Part shown: one piece after another, positions 47,771 to 56,873 of the stretch | How positions within the stretch are numbered: position 1 is the first letter of the stretch | Layout of the letters: each line of letters begins with the position of its first letter | Notes under the pieces: generated by a model | The model's input: the letters and a program-made list of their open reading frames with translations, nothing else | What the model was told of the DNA's origin: nothing | The model's database searches: none | Translations under genes and position numbers: made by a program | From: an uncultured Clostridia bacterium | GTDB lineage: Bacteria > Bacillota > Clostridia > Christensenellales > Borkfalkiaceae | Length of the DNA: 64,000 bases | Assembly: GCA_947174415.1 (NCBI GenBank) | Contig: CAMWIW010000002.1 | Span: forward strand, 103,127-167,126 | Reading direction: 5' to 3'

Positions 47771-50011
47771 TTAAGTTGTTTTGGGTACAAGTTTTATAAG
47801 GTAAACCGAGTTTTCGCCGTTGCCTTTTACAACGGTGTGGTCGCCCGCAGACAATTCGAGAGATATGACGTAATACCCGCCCTCAGCCACGGGAGTTTTT
47901 TCGTTGCCGTCTACGGAAACCGTTTTAGCGTTTAGAACGTAGATATACAAAATCATAATTTCAGTCGTGGTAAACTCGATTTTTCCGCCGCTGTCAAGTT
48001 TCAGCGCGGTGTTTTTGGGTACGGTTACCCCCGCCACGACTATTTCGGAATGAGATTTAGTCCCGCCCGTAACGGTAAAGCCGCTGCCCGAGGCTGTGGG
48101 AATAAAGCTTACTTCCCCCGCGACGGGTCCTGTTTCCGTGCCGCCCGTTGAACCGCCTTCTTCCGTCGAACCGCCCGTTGAACCGCTGTCGGGAGTGCCT
48201 ACTTCTATGCCGCCGACTTTGACTAAATCGGACGTGTAGTTGGTAAGCGCGGCTTTAAGTTCGGGTATAACCGCGTAATTGGCGTCCTCGGTTTCGTCGT
48301 CGAATTCCCATTTGAAGTCGCCGCCGCCTATTCTGCCCGCGTACTTTTCAATCTTTTCCTTTGCTTCTTCGGCGGTGTCTACTTCGTATTCGTAGAAATC
48401 CGAAGCCGTATCGAAGTTGCTGTAAGCCGTTCCGCCCTGCTTCGCCTTATACTCCGCGGGAACTTCTTCCTCACGCGATGAAGCAAGATAACAGTCAAGG
48501 TTGGTCTTATCGGCAGTGTCGTTCTGCGTGATTAATTTCAGGTTAGATGCAGTGCAATCGAAAACGTTGCCGAACGCTTTTATCATACCTCCGTCCTCGC
48601 CCGAGAAAGTACCCGCTCCCAAAGCGTCAGTACCCTGATTGGAGGATAGCATAGGGTGCATTGACGCCGTAGAACGGAAATAGTTGTTTTCAACGAAAGC
48701 ACTCGCCCCGTAAGTTACGCCCACACCGTACTTTGCATTGCCGTCGAAATAGTTGTTGTAAACGTGAACGGTGCAAGTTCTTATTCTCGGGTGGCGGCTG
48801 TCGGAATGGTCGTACCAATTGTGGTGGTAAGTAATATAATTCGAAGTAACTTCATTCTTCATACCCTGCAAGTTGCACTTGCCGCTATCCCAGAAATGGT
48901 TGTACGAATGTGTTACGTACGTAGAAAGTTTAGTGTCAAGCGCTCCGTCGCCCTTTGCTTGGTCGGCGTCTCCGCCCGCGCCACCGTAAAACATATCGCA
49001 GTTATGTACCCAAATATGATCGTTTGAGTTTTCAATACCGACGTTATCAGAACCGTCGCCTACGGTGTTCATAAAACCTAAATTACGGATTTCTACGTTA
49101 GAGCTTCTCACAATGCGCAAGCCCCAGCCGTTTGCCGTCGCGTCGTTGCCTATGCCTTCTACCGTAACGCCGGCGGTGGTTTCCTTTATAAGGAAGTTGC
49201 CTACGTCCGACATAGCAGTAGCCGTATCCAGCACACCGATATTGCCGATAAATCGCACGGAAAGGGGCTTCGTTTCCTTTTTATATGCCGTTAAAATTGC
49301 CTGTAAGCCCACACATTCTGTGCCTGAAACAGTCATTTTAACCGAATGTTTATTTTCGTCCGTAATGTATAAAACGTTTGCGTTTTCCCTTAAAGTGCCG
49401 TCCTCGTTGTATGCGCCCGACGAAGTGCCGTTAACGAATGCATAGCCCGAACGGTCGTGCGCAAGAACGGTTATTTGAGTTGCGGTTGCCGCCTTGCTCT
49501 CGTCCTCTGCAAGCTCCGCGCCGCCCGTGGGCACGACTTTGAGCGTATACACGCCCGCTTTAAGCCCTACCGCGTCGGCACGGAAACAGTCTTTATATTC
49601 ACGCACCAACGGAGCGTCAAGCTGAGTATAATCTCCGCTTTCGCCCTTTACGTAGACGTTGTAGCCCATTGCGCCCGCGACTTTATCCCAAACGACGTAC
49701 GCCGCTTCCAAATCGCCTGCGGCTTCGGTTATCTTAACCGAGCCTTCGGGAACAGTCGGAATAACGGGTTCGGAAGGTTTCTCCGCGCTATTATCGCCCG
49801 AGCCGTTGTTATTATCCGAGCCGTTGTTGTCGTTTGAACCGTTACCGTTGTTCGAGCCGCCGTTTACGCCGTCCTCGGGTAATTGCGAAGAGCCGCCGCC
49901 GCTTCCCGTGCCAGATTCTCCGCTTCCGCCGTCAGTGCCGCACGCGGCAAAGACGAACAAGCCTAAGCTTGCAACCGCAGTCGCAATAATTTTTTTGATT
50001 TTGTCGTTCAT
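47771..50011 (-). CDS. Secreted lipoprotein pectate lyase (PL1-like) with FN3-like N-terminal and extra C-terminal region
   Basis: Lipobox FVFAACGTD; GSDNVGIENSNDHIWVHNCDMFYGGAGGDADQAKGDGALDTKLSTYVTHSYNHFWD; YDHSDSRHPRIR. Confidence 0.9.
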   Translation of the reverse strand: MNDKIKKIIATAVASLGLFVFAACGTDGGSGESGTGSGGGSSQLPEDGVNGGSNNGNGSNDNNGSDNNNGSGDNSAEKPSEPVIPTVPEGSVKITEAAGDLEAAYVVWDKVAGAMGYNVYVKGESGDYTQLDAPLVREYKDCFRADAVGLKAGVYTLKVVPTGGAELAEDESKAATATQITVLAHDRSGYAFVNGTSSGAYNEDGTLRENANVLYITDENKHSVKMTVSGTECVGLQAILTAYKKETKPLSVRFIGNIGVLDTATAMSDVGNFLIKETTAGVTVEGIGNDATANGWGLRIVRSSNVEIRNLGFMNTVGDGSDNVGIENSNDHIWVHNCDMFYGGAGGDADQAKGDGALDTKLSTYVTHSYNHFWDSGKCNLQGMKNEVTSNYITYHHNWYDHSDSRHPRIRTCTVHVYNNYFDGNAKYGVGVTYGASAFVENNYFRSTASMHPMLSSNQGTDALGAGTFSGEDGGMIKAFGNVFDCTASNLKLITQNDTADKTNLDCYLASSREEEVPAEYKAKQGGTAYSNFDTASDFYEYEVDTAEEAKEKIEKYAGRIGGGDFKWEFDDETEDANYAVIPELKAALTNYTSDLVKVGGIEVGTPDSGSTGGSTEEGGSTGGTETGPVAGEVSFIPTASGSGFTVTGGTKSHSEIVVAGVTVPKNTALKLDSGGKIEFTTTEIMILYIYVLNAKTVSVDGNEKTPVAEGGYYVISLELSAGDHTVVKGNGENSVYLIKLVPKTT

Positions 50012-50101
50012 ATTTTCCCCCAAAGCCGCCTTGGGACGGCTGTTTTCGTTAGTTTATTATATGCCCGCCTAAAACGCCGATAATCTACGGTTATCTGCGT
50101 T

Positions 50102-50854
50102 TTAACGCCCGAGCCAGCCGCCGTCAACTGCAAGGGTAAACCCGTTAACGTAGTCGGAGGCTGACGAAGCAAGGAACACCGCCGCGCCCTGTAAGTCCTC
50201 GGGCGTGCCCCACCTGCCTGCGGGGATACGCGCTAAAATATCCGCGCTCCTTTCGCCGTCCTGACGGAGTGCTTCGGTATTGTTAGTCGCCATATAGCCG
50301 GGCGCTATGCCGTTTACGCATATGCCGTACTTAGCCCACTCGTTGGCAAGGGTCATAGTAACGCCCTTAATTGCCGACTTCGACGCCGTGTAAGAGGGAA
50401 CTCTCACCCCGCCCTGATAGGAAAGCATCGACGCAATATTAATTATTTTACCGCCATCGCCCTGCTCTATAAACTGCTTTGCAACGGCTTGCGTCAAGAA
50501 GAAAACGGTCTTTAAATTGACGTTTAAAACGCTGTCCCAATTCTCCTCGGAAAACTCTATACTGTCCTGCCGTTTGATAACGCCCGCGTTGTTGACAAGT
50601 ATATCTATCCTGCCGAATTTTTCGACCGTCTTCCCGATTATCGTCGGAATGACGGCAGTATCGCTCAAATCCGCAATTACGTTGTAAAAGTTCTTGCCGC
50701 AGATTTCAGCCGTTTCGTCGCTGGGTCGGCGGGATACGCCCACCACCTTTGCTCCCGCTTCCGCGTAGGCTTTGCAAATTCCCTGCCCAAGCCCCGTGTT
50801 GCTGCCCGTAACTATTGCAACCTTGTCCTTTAAGCTGAACTTATCTAAAATCAT
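50102..50854 (-). CDS. kduD: 2-deoxy-D-gluconate 3-dehydrogenase-like SDR
   Basis: Start MILDKFSLKDKVAIVTGSNTGLGQGICKAYAEAGAKVVGV; YTASKSAIKGVTM; SD upstream of 50854. Confidence 0.88.
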   Translation of the reverse strand: MILDKFSLKDKVAIVTGSNTGLGQGICKAYAEAGAKVVGVSRRPSDETAEICGKNFYNVIADLSDTAVIPTIIGKTVEKFGRIDILVNNAGVIKRQDSIEFSEENWDSVLNVNLKTVFFLTQAVAKQFIEQGDGGKIINIASMLSYQGGVRVPSYTASKSAIKGVTMTLANEWAKYGICVNGIAPGYMATNNTEALRQDGERSADILARIPAGRWGTPEDLQGAAVFLASSASDYVNGFTLAVDGGWLGR

Positions 50855-50899
50855 ATTTCCCCGCCTTATTAAATTCGAATTAATCCTATCATACACTAA

Positions 50900-50928
50900 A
50901 ACCGCGGGTTTTGCAATACCCGCGGTTA
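50900..50928 (-). terminator. Intrinsic terminator
   Basis: aaccgcgggt TTTGCAAT acccgcggtt. Confidence 0.65.
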
Positions 50929-50931
50929 AAT

Positions 50932-51786
50932 TTATTTTTCAAACACTGTTTCTCCGCCTGCGGGCACTTCGTAAATTTTTCCCCTCAGTTCTACGAATAC
51001 AGGCGTGTGCGACGGGTTAAACACCCTTTCTCCGTCCAAGGAATATACCAAACTTCCGTAAGCCTGACAGTAGTTATAGATTTCGCCGTTCGTCGCAAAC
51101 CATATATCTTTTTTATGTTTTGCAAGCTCGGCGCAGGCGTTTTCAATCAAATTCCAATTATTATCGTCGTCAAATTCGTAGCTATGCCCCCATATATATA
51201 GCAAATACGGCTCTCTGTGCTTAAATTCGTCGGTTGGCGAAGTCGATAAAAATTTCGTCAAAAGTTCGTAAAATTTCGGGTCTGCGTGGTGGCAGGTGGG
51301 CTTTAACCTCAACCAATCCGCGGGGACTTCGAAAGAATACGACGGCTCGGTAGTGCGGGCGTAAGCTACGCCCAAATTAGCCATTGCCCCCACAATATCA
51401 TCGTTATAACCGTTATAAGCGTAAGCCATTCCGCGCACTATTCGCCCAAACCTGTTTTCGAGATAAAGCCTGTTTTGGACGATTTCGTTTATTGCCTCGG
51501 GCAGAGGCACTTTATTCAAAAATATATGCCGTGCGCCGTGCAAAGCCACCTCGTGCACGCCGCTCTTAAATGCGTTGAAGGTTTCCTCCTCGTCCATTCT
51601 GCCGTGCCAATTTTCACAGTCGAACAAATCGCTGTTGAGGTTGAAAGTACCTTTAACGCCGTATTTATCGAAAATTTTCAAGAGCTTCAAATCGGCTTTT
51701 ACGCCGTCGTCGTAACTGAAAGTTACAGCCTTCGCCTTACCGCAGGGAAAGCGCATAAATTTTTCTTCAAACATCTGTCGTTTCAT
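50932..51786 (-). CDS. Polysaccharide deacetylase family protein
   Basis: Start MKRQMFEEKFMRFPCGKAKAVTFSYDDGVKADLKLLKIFDKYGVKGTFNLN; EVALHGARH. Confidence 0.85.
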   Translation of the reverse strand: MKRQMFEEKFMRFPCGKAKAVTFSYDDGVKADLKLLKIFDKYGVKGTFNLNSDLFDCENWHGRMDEEETFNAFKSGVHEVALHGARHIFLNKVPLPEAINEIVQNRLYLENRFGRIVRGMAYAYNGYNDDIVGAMANLGVAYARTTEPSYSFEVPADWLRLKPTCHHADPKFYELLTKFLSTSPTDEFKHREPYLLYIWGHSYEFDDDNNWNLIENACAELAKHKKDIWFATNGEIYNYCQAYGSLVYSLDGERVFNPSHTPVFVELRGKIYEVPAGGETVFEK

Positions 51787-53239
51787 TTTCTGTCTCCTCG
51801 ATTTCTGTAACGGTTTCAGGGCACGGCTCGCGCAAAAGCCCCGAAGACTTTTTCCACCTGCCCGACAAAAGCCTTGAAATAAACAGCACGGAACGGGCAA
51901 CCCAATCGGCGCACATCGCAATCCAGAAGCCCATTGCGCCCATTCTGAACGGAAGAATATCCGTAGTCAAGATAAAGCACACGCCCACGCGCATAAGTAT
52001 CATTGAGCCTATCGCCGCGAACATTACGTACTTTACGTCCGAAGTCGCCTTTAAAATAGCGGGCGTCGTGAACGAAAGCGGATAAGTAACAAATTGGAAC
52101 GCAAGACACATATACAGACAGTTTAACGCGATTTGGCGGGTTGAGTCTGGATAGTCGTACAAGAGAACCAACCACTGCGCAGTACCCATTATGAGTGCGA
52201 CGGTAACGGCGTTGGCTAAGTAAGAAATGATAAACATTTTCTTCATATAGTACTTAGTCTGTTTAACGTCGCCCGTGCCGACCGCCTGACCTACTACGGT
52301 GAGCGCCGAAGTACCCACGCCGCCCCCCACGACCGAAGCGATATTGTTTATATTCGACGCCACGGAGTTTGCGTTTGCCTGAACGTTAGTGCCGTTTTGG
52401 GTGTAGAACTCTATATTGATAAATACCGAAGTCATCAGCTTGCCGAGTTGGAAAAGGCAAGCCTCGATCCCGCTTGGAATTGCAAGGTGCAAAATCTTTT
52501 TAATCATAGCCTTGTCGAAGCGGAATTTTTCGAAAATTTTAACGTGCACGGCGTAGTTCTTTTTGCAAAGTAAGCAAAGCATAAAAATTGCGGGCACGCT
52601 GCGGCAAATCAGGGTAGCAAGCCCCGCGCCTATTACTCTCAAATTCAGGGCGTAAATGAACAGCGCATTAAAGCCGACGTTTAAAGCGCAGGACAGAACC
52701 GCGCTAGACATAGTGAAAAACGACTTTCTCTGCGCCCTCAGAAGTGCGGCGCTCGCGTTGAATATGCCGATAAACGGAAACGATGCGGCAGTTAAATAGA
52801 AGTACTGCTGCATATAGTCGAAAGTGTTCTCGGGCGCGCCGCCGTAGAAAAGCTTCAAAAGCGGCCAATTAAGCGCAAGGCATAGCCCCGCAAGCCCGAC
52901 CGAAACGAGCCCGACGAGAACGAGCACCTGCTTCGCGCTTTTGTTCGCGTCGTCAAGGTTCTTAGCGCCGAGATACTGTGAAGTTATAATAGCGCCGCCC
53001 GTAGCGAACGCCGAAAAAAGCTGAATAATCAGGTTATTAATCTGGTCGACATTGGATATGGCGGTGCTGGCGTTTTTAACAATTTCTCCCGCATCGTTCA
53101 CGTCGGCAATGCTCGAAACCATCATTGAATCGAACAGTCCCAAGGACGTGGAAAAAATCTGCTCGATTACGATAGGCGCAATAAGCAAAAGAAGGGCTTT
53201 GCCCGTAAAAAGCGAATATCTTTGTTTCGATTTCGTCAT
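51767..53239 (-). CDS. MATE-family efflux transporter
   Basis: LLIAPIVIEQIFSTSLGLFDSMMVSSI..., TAASFPFIGIFNASAALLRAQRKS. Confidence 0.92.
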   Translation of the reverse strand: MTKSKQRYSLFTGKALLLLIAPIVIEQIFSTSLGLFDSMMVSSIADVNDAGEIVKNASTAISNVDQINNLIIQLFSAFATGGAIITSQYLGAKNLDDANKSAKQVLVLVGLVSVGLAGLCLALNWPLLKLFYGGAPENTFDYMQQYFYLTAASFPFIGIFNASAALLRAQRKSFFTMSSAVLSCALNVGFNALFIYALNLRVIGAGLATLICRSVPAIFMLCLLCKKNYAVHVKIFEKFRFDKAMIKKILHLAIPSGIEACLFQLGKLMTSVFINIEFYTQNGTNVQANANSVASNINNIASVVGGGVGTSALTVVGQAVGTGDVKQTKYYMKKMFIISYLANAVTVALIMGTAQWLVLLYDYPDSTRQIALNCLYMCLAFQFVTYPLSFTTPAILKATSDVKYVMFAAIGSMILMRVGVCFILTTDILPFRMGAMGFWIAMCADWVARSVLFISRLLSGRWKKSSGLLREPCPETVTEIEETENETTDV

Positions 53240-53305
53240 ACCGCGCGCCCTCCTTTATAAATTCACTACATTGTAATACTTTAATACGTAATTGTAAAGT
53301 GTTTG

Positions 53306-53341
53306 AAGCGCGCCCGCGTTTTCAAAAACGCGGGCGCGCTA
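53306..53341. terminator. Intrinsic terminator between GH43 and MATE genes
   Basis: agcgcgcccgcgttt TCAA aaacgcgggcgcgct. Confidence 0.75.
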
Positions 53342-53346
53342 TTATT

Positions 53347-54843
53347 TTAATCTTTTACTCTGTTATCGGTGCAGGTTACGCGGAAAAATTTAAAAGTTGC
53401 GCTGCCTTTACCGCCTGCGCCGCGCGCGTAGATACCTATTTTCGCGCCCGTCCATACTCCGCCCTCGGCGTAGAATTTATGCGTGAACGCGTTGCCGCCG
53501 AACGAGAATTTATACGCCAACAAGTTAGGGCTTTCGAATTTAGCCGACAGCTTGAAGGTTACGTTGCCCTCGTCGTAGGGCTGACTTTTTGCAAGCGTTT
53601 CGTCCTCTTCCCCGCCTATTTCGCCTTTGCGGATTTCAAGGAAATTCTGCCCGTCCCTTCGCACTACGCAAACGTAGGCGTAGTTCTTTCCGAACACGGT
53701 AAAGCCCGCCTCGTCCCCGTCGTTTACAAGGTTCAGCTTGCACTTGCAGTTGACGGCGAAATTCTTGTAATAAACTTTTTGCATAAACAGCTGCGGCAGG
53801 TCCGAAAGCGCAGTTTTATCAAAAGCGCAACAGTTGAGTTTAAGCCCGCGCTTGAATGAGTACCACTCTTCCTTTCTGTTCGCGGGGGTCTGCCAAACGA
53901 GGGACAGCCTGTCGCCGTCGAATTCGTCCGAGGGGTTTATTTTCGCGCCGCTTACGAAGTCAACGGGATATTCCCCGCCCGAAACGGGCGTACCCGCAAG
54001 CCCGTCGTCCGAGTTGCCGCAGACGAACCAACCGTCCTCGAACGAGGCGGGCTGTAAGTGCACCACGCGCCCGTACGCGCCCATATCCTGAAAATGCATA
54101 AACGCCCACCTTTCGCCCGCGTCGTCCAAGTCGATAAGCGCGCCTTGGTGAGGTCCGTTGACTGCGGTGTCGCCCTGCATTAAAATTACCTTCGTTTCGT
54201 AGTTGCCGTAGATATTTTCGCTGCGCAAGGCAACCTGCCAACCCGTTTTGACGCCGCCCGCAGGAGCAAGAATGTAGAAGTATTTGCCGCGGCGGTAAAT
54301 CTTAGGTCCTTCTATTTTGGGCGCAAGGTCGCGCCCGTCGTAGATAATTTTGTAGTCGCTTGTAACCTCTTTCAAATCCTCGTCCGCCTCGAAAACGGCA
54401 AGACGGGAGTTAAAACCTATACGGCTTTTTACGAACGCAAACACGACGTAGCACTTGCCGTCCGCCCAAATCGGGCAGGGGTCTTCGTAGCCCGCGCCCG
54501 TAAGAAGGGGACGGAGAAGAGACCATTTGCCGTAGGGGTCTGTCGTTTCGGCAACAAAAATGCCCTCGTCGGGGAAGGGAATAAGACAGTAAAATTTGCC
54601 GTTATGATACCTGAGCGACGCCGCCCACGCGCCCTGTCCGTGGCATACTTTATCGAACTTGGAAAAGGGCAATTCGTCTAAAACGTAGTTGATAATTTCC
54701 CACTCCACTAAGTTTTTGGAGTGAAGAACGGGCACTGCGGGAACGTGGTTGAAGCTTGACGCAACCATATAAAAATCGTCCCCCACCCTTATCACGTCGG
54801 GGTCTGAATAGTCTGAAAACAAAACGGGATTTTCATATTTCAT
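53347..54843 (-). CDS. Glycoside hydrolase family 43 (beta-xylosidase/arabinofuranosidase-like)
   Basis: MKYENPVLFSDYSDPDVIRVGDDFYMVASSFNHVPAVPVLHSKNLVEWEIINYVL; C-term XynB-like beta-sandwich. Confidence 0.93.
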   Translation of the reverse strand: MKYENPVLFSDYSDPDVIRVGDDFYMVASSFNHVPAVPVLHSKNLVEWEIINYVLDELPFSKFDKVCHGQGAWAASLRYHNGKFYCLIPFPDEGIFVAETTDPYGKWSLLRPLLTGAGYEDPCPIWADGKCYVVFAFVKSRIGFNSRLAVFEADEDLKEVTSDYKIIYDGRDLAPKIEGPKIYRRGKYFYILAPAGGVKTGWQVALRSENIYGNYETKVILMQGDTAVNGPHQGALIDLDDAGERWAFMHFQDMGAYGRVVHLQPASFEDGWFVCGNSDDGLAGTPVSGGEYPVDFVSGAKINPSDEFDGDRLSLVWQTPANRKEEWYSFKRGLKLNCCAFDKTALSDLPQLFMQKVYYKNFAVNCKCKLNLVNDGDEAGFTVFGKNYAYVCVVRRDGQNFLEIRKGEIGGEEDETLAKSQPYDEGNVTFKLSAKFESPNLLAYKFSFGGNAFTHKFYAEGGVWTGAKIGIYARGAGGKGSATFKFFRVTCTDNRVKD

Positions 54844-54856
54844 ACGTATTTCTCCA

Positions 54857-55066
54857 TTAATCGGTTAAGCCTAATAAATAGTCAGCGGAAACATTAAAAT
54901 ACTTTGCAATTTTAACAAGCGTATCCATATCAGGCTCACGCTGTCCCGTTTCCCAAAAACTTATCGTTTGATTACTGAAACCTAAATTTTCACTAAGTTC
55001 ACGCTGTGATATTTTTTGTTCTATTCTTAACTCTTTGATTTTTTTACCCAAGCAATTATTTTTCAT
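54857..55066 (-). CDS. XRE-family HTH regulator (right module)
   Basis: IKELRIEQKISQRELSENLGFSNQTISFWETGQREPDMDTLVKIAKYFNVSADYLLGLTD. Confidence 0.9.
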   Translation of the reverse strand: MKNNCLGKKIKELRIEQKISQRELSENLGFSNQTISFWETGQREPDMDTLVKIAKYFNVSADYLLGLTD

Positions 55067-55087
55067 AATTAAATTTTAAAACATTTT

Positions 55088-55128
55088 TCCCACATTTTGT
55101 TGACTTCCTACATTTTGTAGGATATAAT
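55088..55128. promoter_or_regulatory. Divergent promoter/operators of right XRE-DUF6809 module
   Basis: Plus strand TTGACT (55100-55105) N17 TATAAT (55123-55128); the 17-bp spacer is the palindrome TCCTACATTTTGTAGGA; half-site-like TCCCACATTTTGT 55088-55100. Confidence 0.8.
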
Positions 55129-55158
55129 ATTTTTATATTTTTTACGCAAGGAGAAATT

Positions 55159-55419
55159 ATGATATCTGCGATTGAAGAAATTTATAACGGCGATGCGGGC
55201 GACACAAACGTTAAGACAACCGACGAATACCGTAGACTTATGAGAGAAATGAACGGCAAAAACGAAGAGATAATGAAAAAAATGTCGGCAAAACAAAGGA
55301 ATTTGTTTGACGAAATTTTGACGTTGAGCAATTTGTTGGAAGCGGAAGCCGGTTTTGCCAACTTCAAGTACGGGTTCGAGCTGGGGTTATCTATCGGTAT
55401 GGAAATTGCATTAAAATAA
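55159..55419 (+). CDS. Small DUF6809-like protein (right module)
   Basis: MISAIEEIYNGDAGDTNVKTTDEYRRLMREMNGKNEEIMKKMSAKQRNLFDEILTLSNLLEAEAGFANFKYGFELGLSIGMEIALK; SD aaggaga. Confidence 0.75.
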   Translation: MISAIEEIYNGDAGDTNVKTTDEYRRLMREMNGKNEEIMKKMSAKQRNLFDEILTLSNLLEAEAGFANFKYGFELGLSIGMEIALK

Positions 55420-55424
55420 AACGT

Positions 55425-55455
55425 CGCGGAGGGTGCAGCCCCTCCGCGGCATTTT
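55425..55455. terminator. Intrinsic terminator
   Basis: cgcggaggg TGCAG ccctccgcg gcatttttat. Confidence 0.7.
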
Positions 55456-56873
55456 TATTTTCTGTTAAAAAAGTATTCGTGTACTTCTTCTTTTCCGCCC
55501 TTGGCTTGCACTTTGCCGTCCGCGATAAATACCGCTCTGTCGCAAAGCGCTTCGGCGCAGCGCATATCGTGCGTTACCGTTATCATTGTATTGCCGCTTT
55601 TATCGTGCAGCTCGTCGAGAATTTTAACAAGCTCGCAAAGACCTTTATAATCCTGCCCGACCGTAGGCTCGTCCAACAAAAGCACTTCGGGGTTGCCCGC
55701 CGCGACGGCGGCAATCGAAACCCGCCTTTTCTGACCCTCGGACAACGACTGCGGGTGGCGCTTGCGGATATTTTCCAAACCGAAAAGCCTGATTATTTCT
55801 TCCGCGTATTCTTTCGAAACCGCGTTGAATGATATTTCTTTTTCTACCGTGGGCATAAACAACTGATAGTTGGGGTTCTGATACACAACCCCCACGCTTT
55901 TAAACCATTTCTTGCTTCGCCTTTTTTTGCCGAACTTGGGGTTTAATTTCTGAACTGTTTCCCCGCCGTTGGGTTTATTGAGCCTTGCGATAATGCGTAA
56001 AAGGGTCGTTTTGCCGCAACCGTTTTCGCCCAAAAGCAACAGCCTTTCACCGCGCTTTACAGACAGGGTTACGCCCTTTAAAATTTCACGCTTGCCCGCT
56101 TTATACTTTACGCCCGAAAGCGAGAAGATTTCTTCCCCCTCTTCGTGCTCGTCCGAATTATCCTCAATTGTAACCGATTGCGAAAGAAGGTAATTCCACT
56201 TATCCTCGACCTTGGTAATTTCGCCCGCGCTTATACTCCACACGCTGTCCACGAACGGAAGAACCATATCCAAGCGGTGCTCCACGACGAGAACGGCGTA
56301 GCCTGCTGCGGCAAGAGAGCGGAGTGCGTTCATTAAATGAGTTGCCCCCTCGGCGTCCAAGTTGGCGAGAGGCTCGTCCAAAATTAATATTTTCTGACCC
56401 GTGGCAAGCGTCGAGGCGGTTATGAGACGCTGCTTCTGACCGCCCGATAAAGTGCGCGTGTTCCAACCCCTTTCAAGTTTCATAAGCGCGCAGACGCGCT
56501 CTATCTGTCCGTCGGTCGTTTGGGGGGAATAGGCGAAATTTTCGCACCCGAAGGCTATTTCGTCCTCGACGGTTTTATAAATAATCTGACTGTCGGCGTT
56601 CTGCAAAACCACGCCCACTTTGCGGCAGACCTTAGAAAGCTTTTGACCCTTTATATCCTCGCCGTCGATTTTAACCTCGCCCGTAATTTCACCCGAAATC
56701 ACATTCGGAATAATGCCCGAAACTATCGATAAAAGCGTGCTTTTGCCCTCGCCCGAGTGCCCCGACAAAAGCGCGACCTCGCCGTAGTCAACCGAAAAAT
56801 TTACGCCGTTTAAAACTTTTTCTTCACTTTTGCCGTAAGAAAAGCTTACCGAAATTAACTCTATTGCTTTCAT
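55455..56873 (-). CDS. ECF transporter ATPase, two ABC domains in one chain
   Basis: GHSGEGKSTLLSIVSG and GENGCGKTTLLRIIARL; two signature motifs (LSGGQKQRL, LSEGQKRRV). Confidence 0.93.
   Translation of the reverse strand: MKAIELISVSFSYGKSEEKVLNGVNFSVDYGEVALLSGHSGEGKSTLLSIVSGIIPNVISGEITGEVKIDGEDIKGQKLSKVCRKVGVVLQNADSQIIYKTVEDEIAFGCENFAYSPQTTDGQIERVCALMKLERGWNTRTLSGGQKQRLITASTLATGQKILILDEPLANLDAEGATHLMNALRSLAAAGYAVLVVEHRLDMVLPFVDSVWSISAGEITKVEDKWNYLLSQSVTIEDNSDEHEEGEEIFSLSGVKYKAGKREILKGVTLSVKRGERLLLLGENGCGKTTLLRIIARLNKPNGGETVQKLNPKFGKKRRSKKWFKSVGVVYQNPNYQLFMPTVEKEISFNAVSKEYAEEIIRLFGLENIRKRHPQSLSEGQKRRVSIAAVAAGNPEVLLLDEPTVGQDYKGLCELVKILDELHDKSGNTMITVTHDMRCAEALCDRAVFIADGKVQAKGGKEEVHEYFFNRK

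Noticed and set aside
48110-48190. Gly/Ser/Asn repeats in the pectate lyase as a functional repeat
   Set aside because: Looks like ordinary low-complexity linkers after the lipobox and before the C-terminal domain
22650-55419. Homologous-recombination inversion of the pectin locus via the flanking modules
   Set aside because: The modules are inverted but only moderately similar at protein level and visibly diverged in DNA, so RecA-type inversion is not supported from sequence alone
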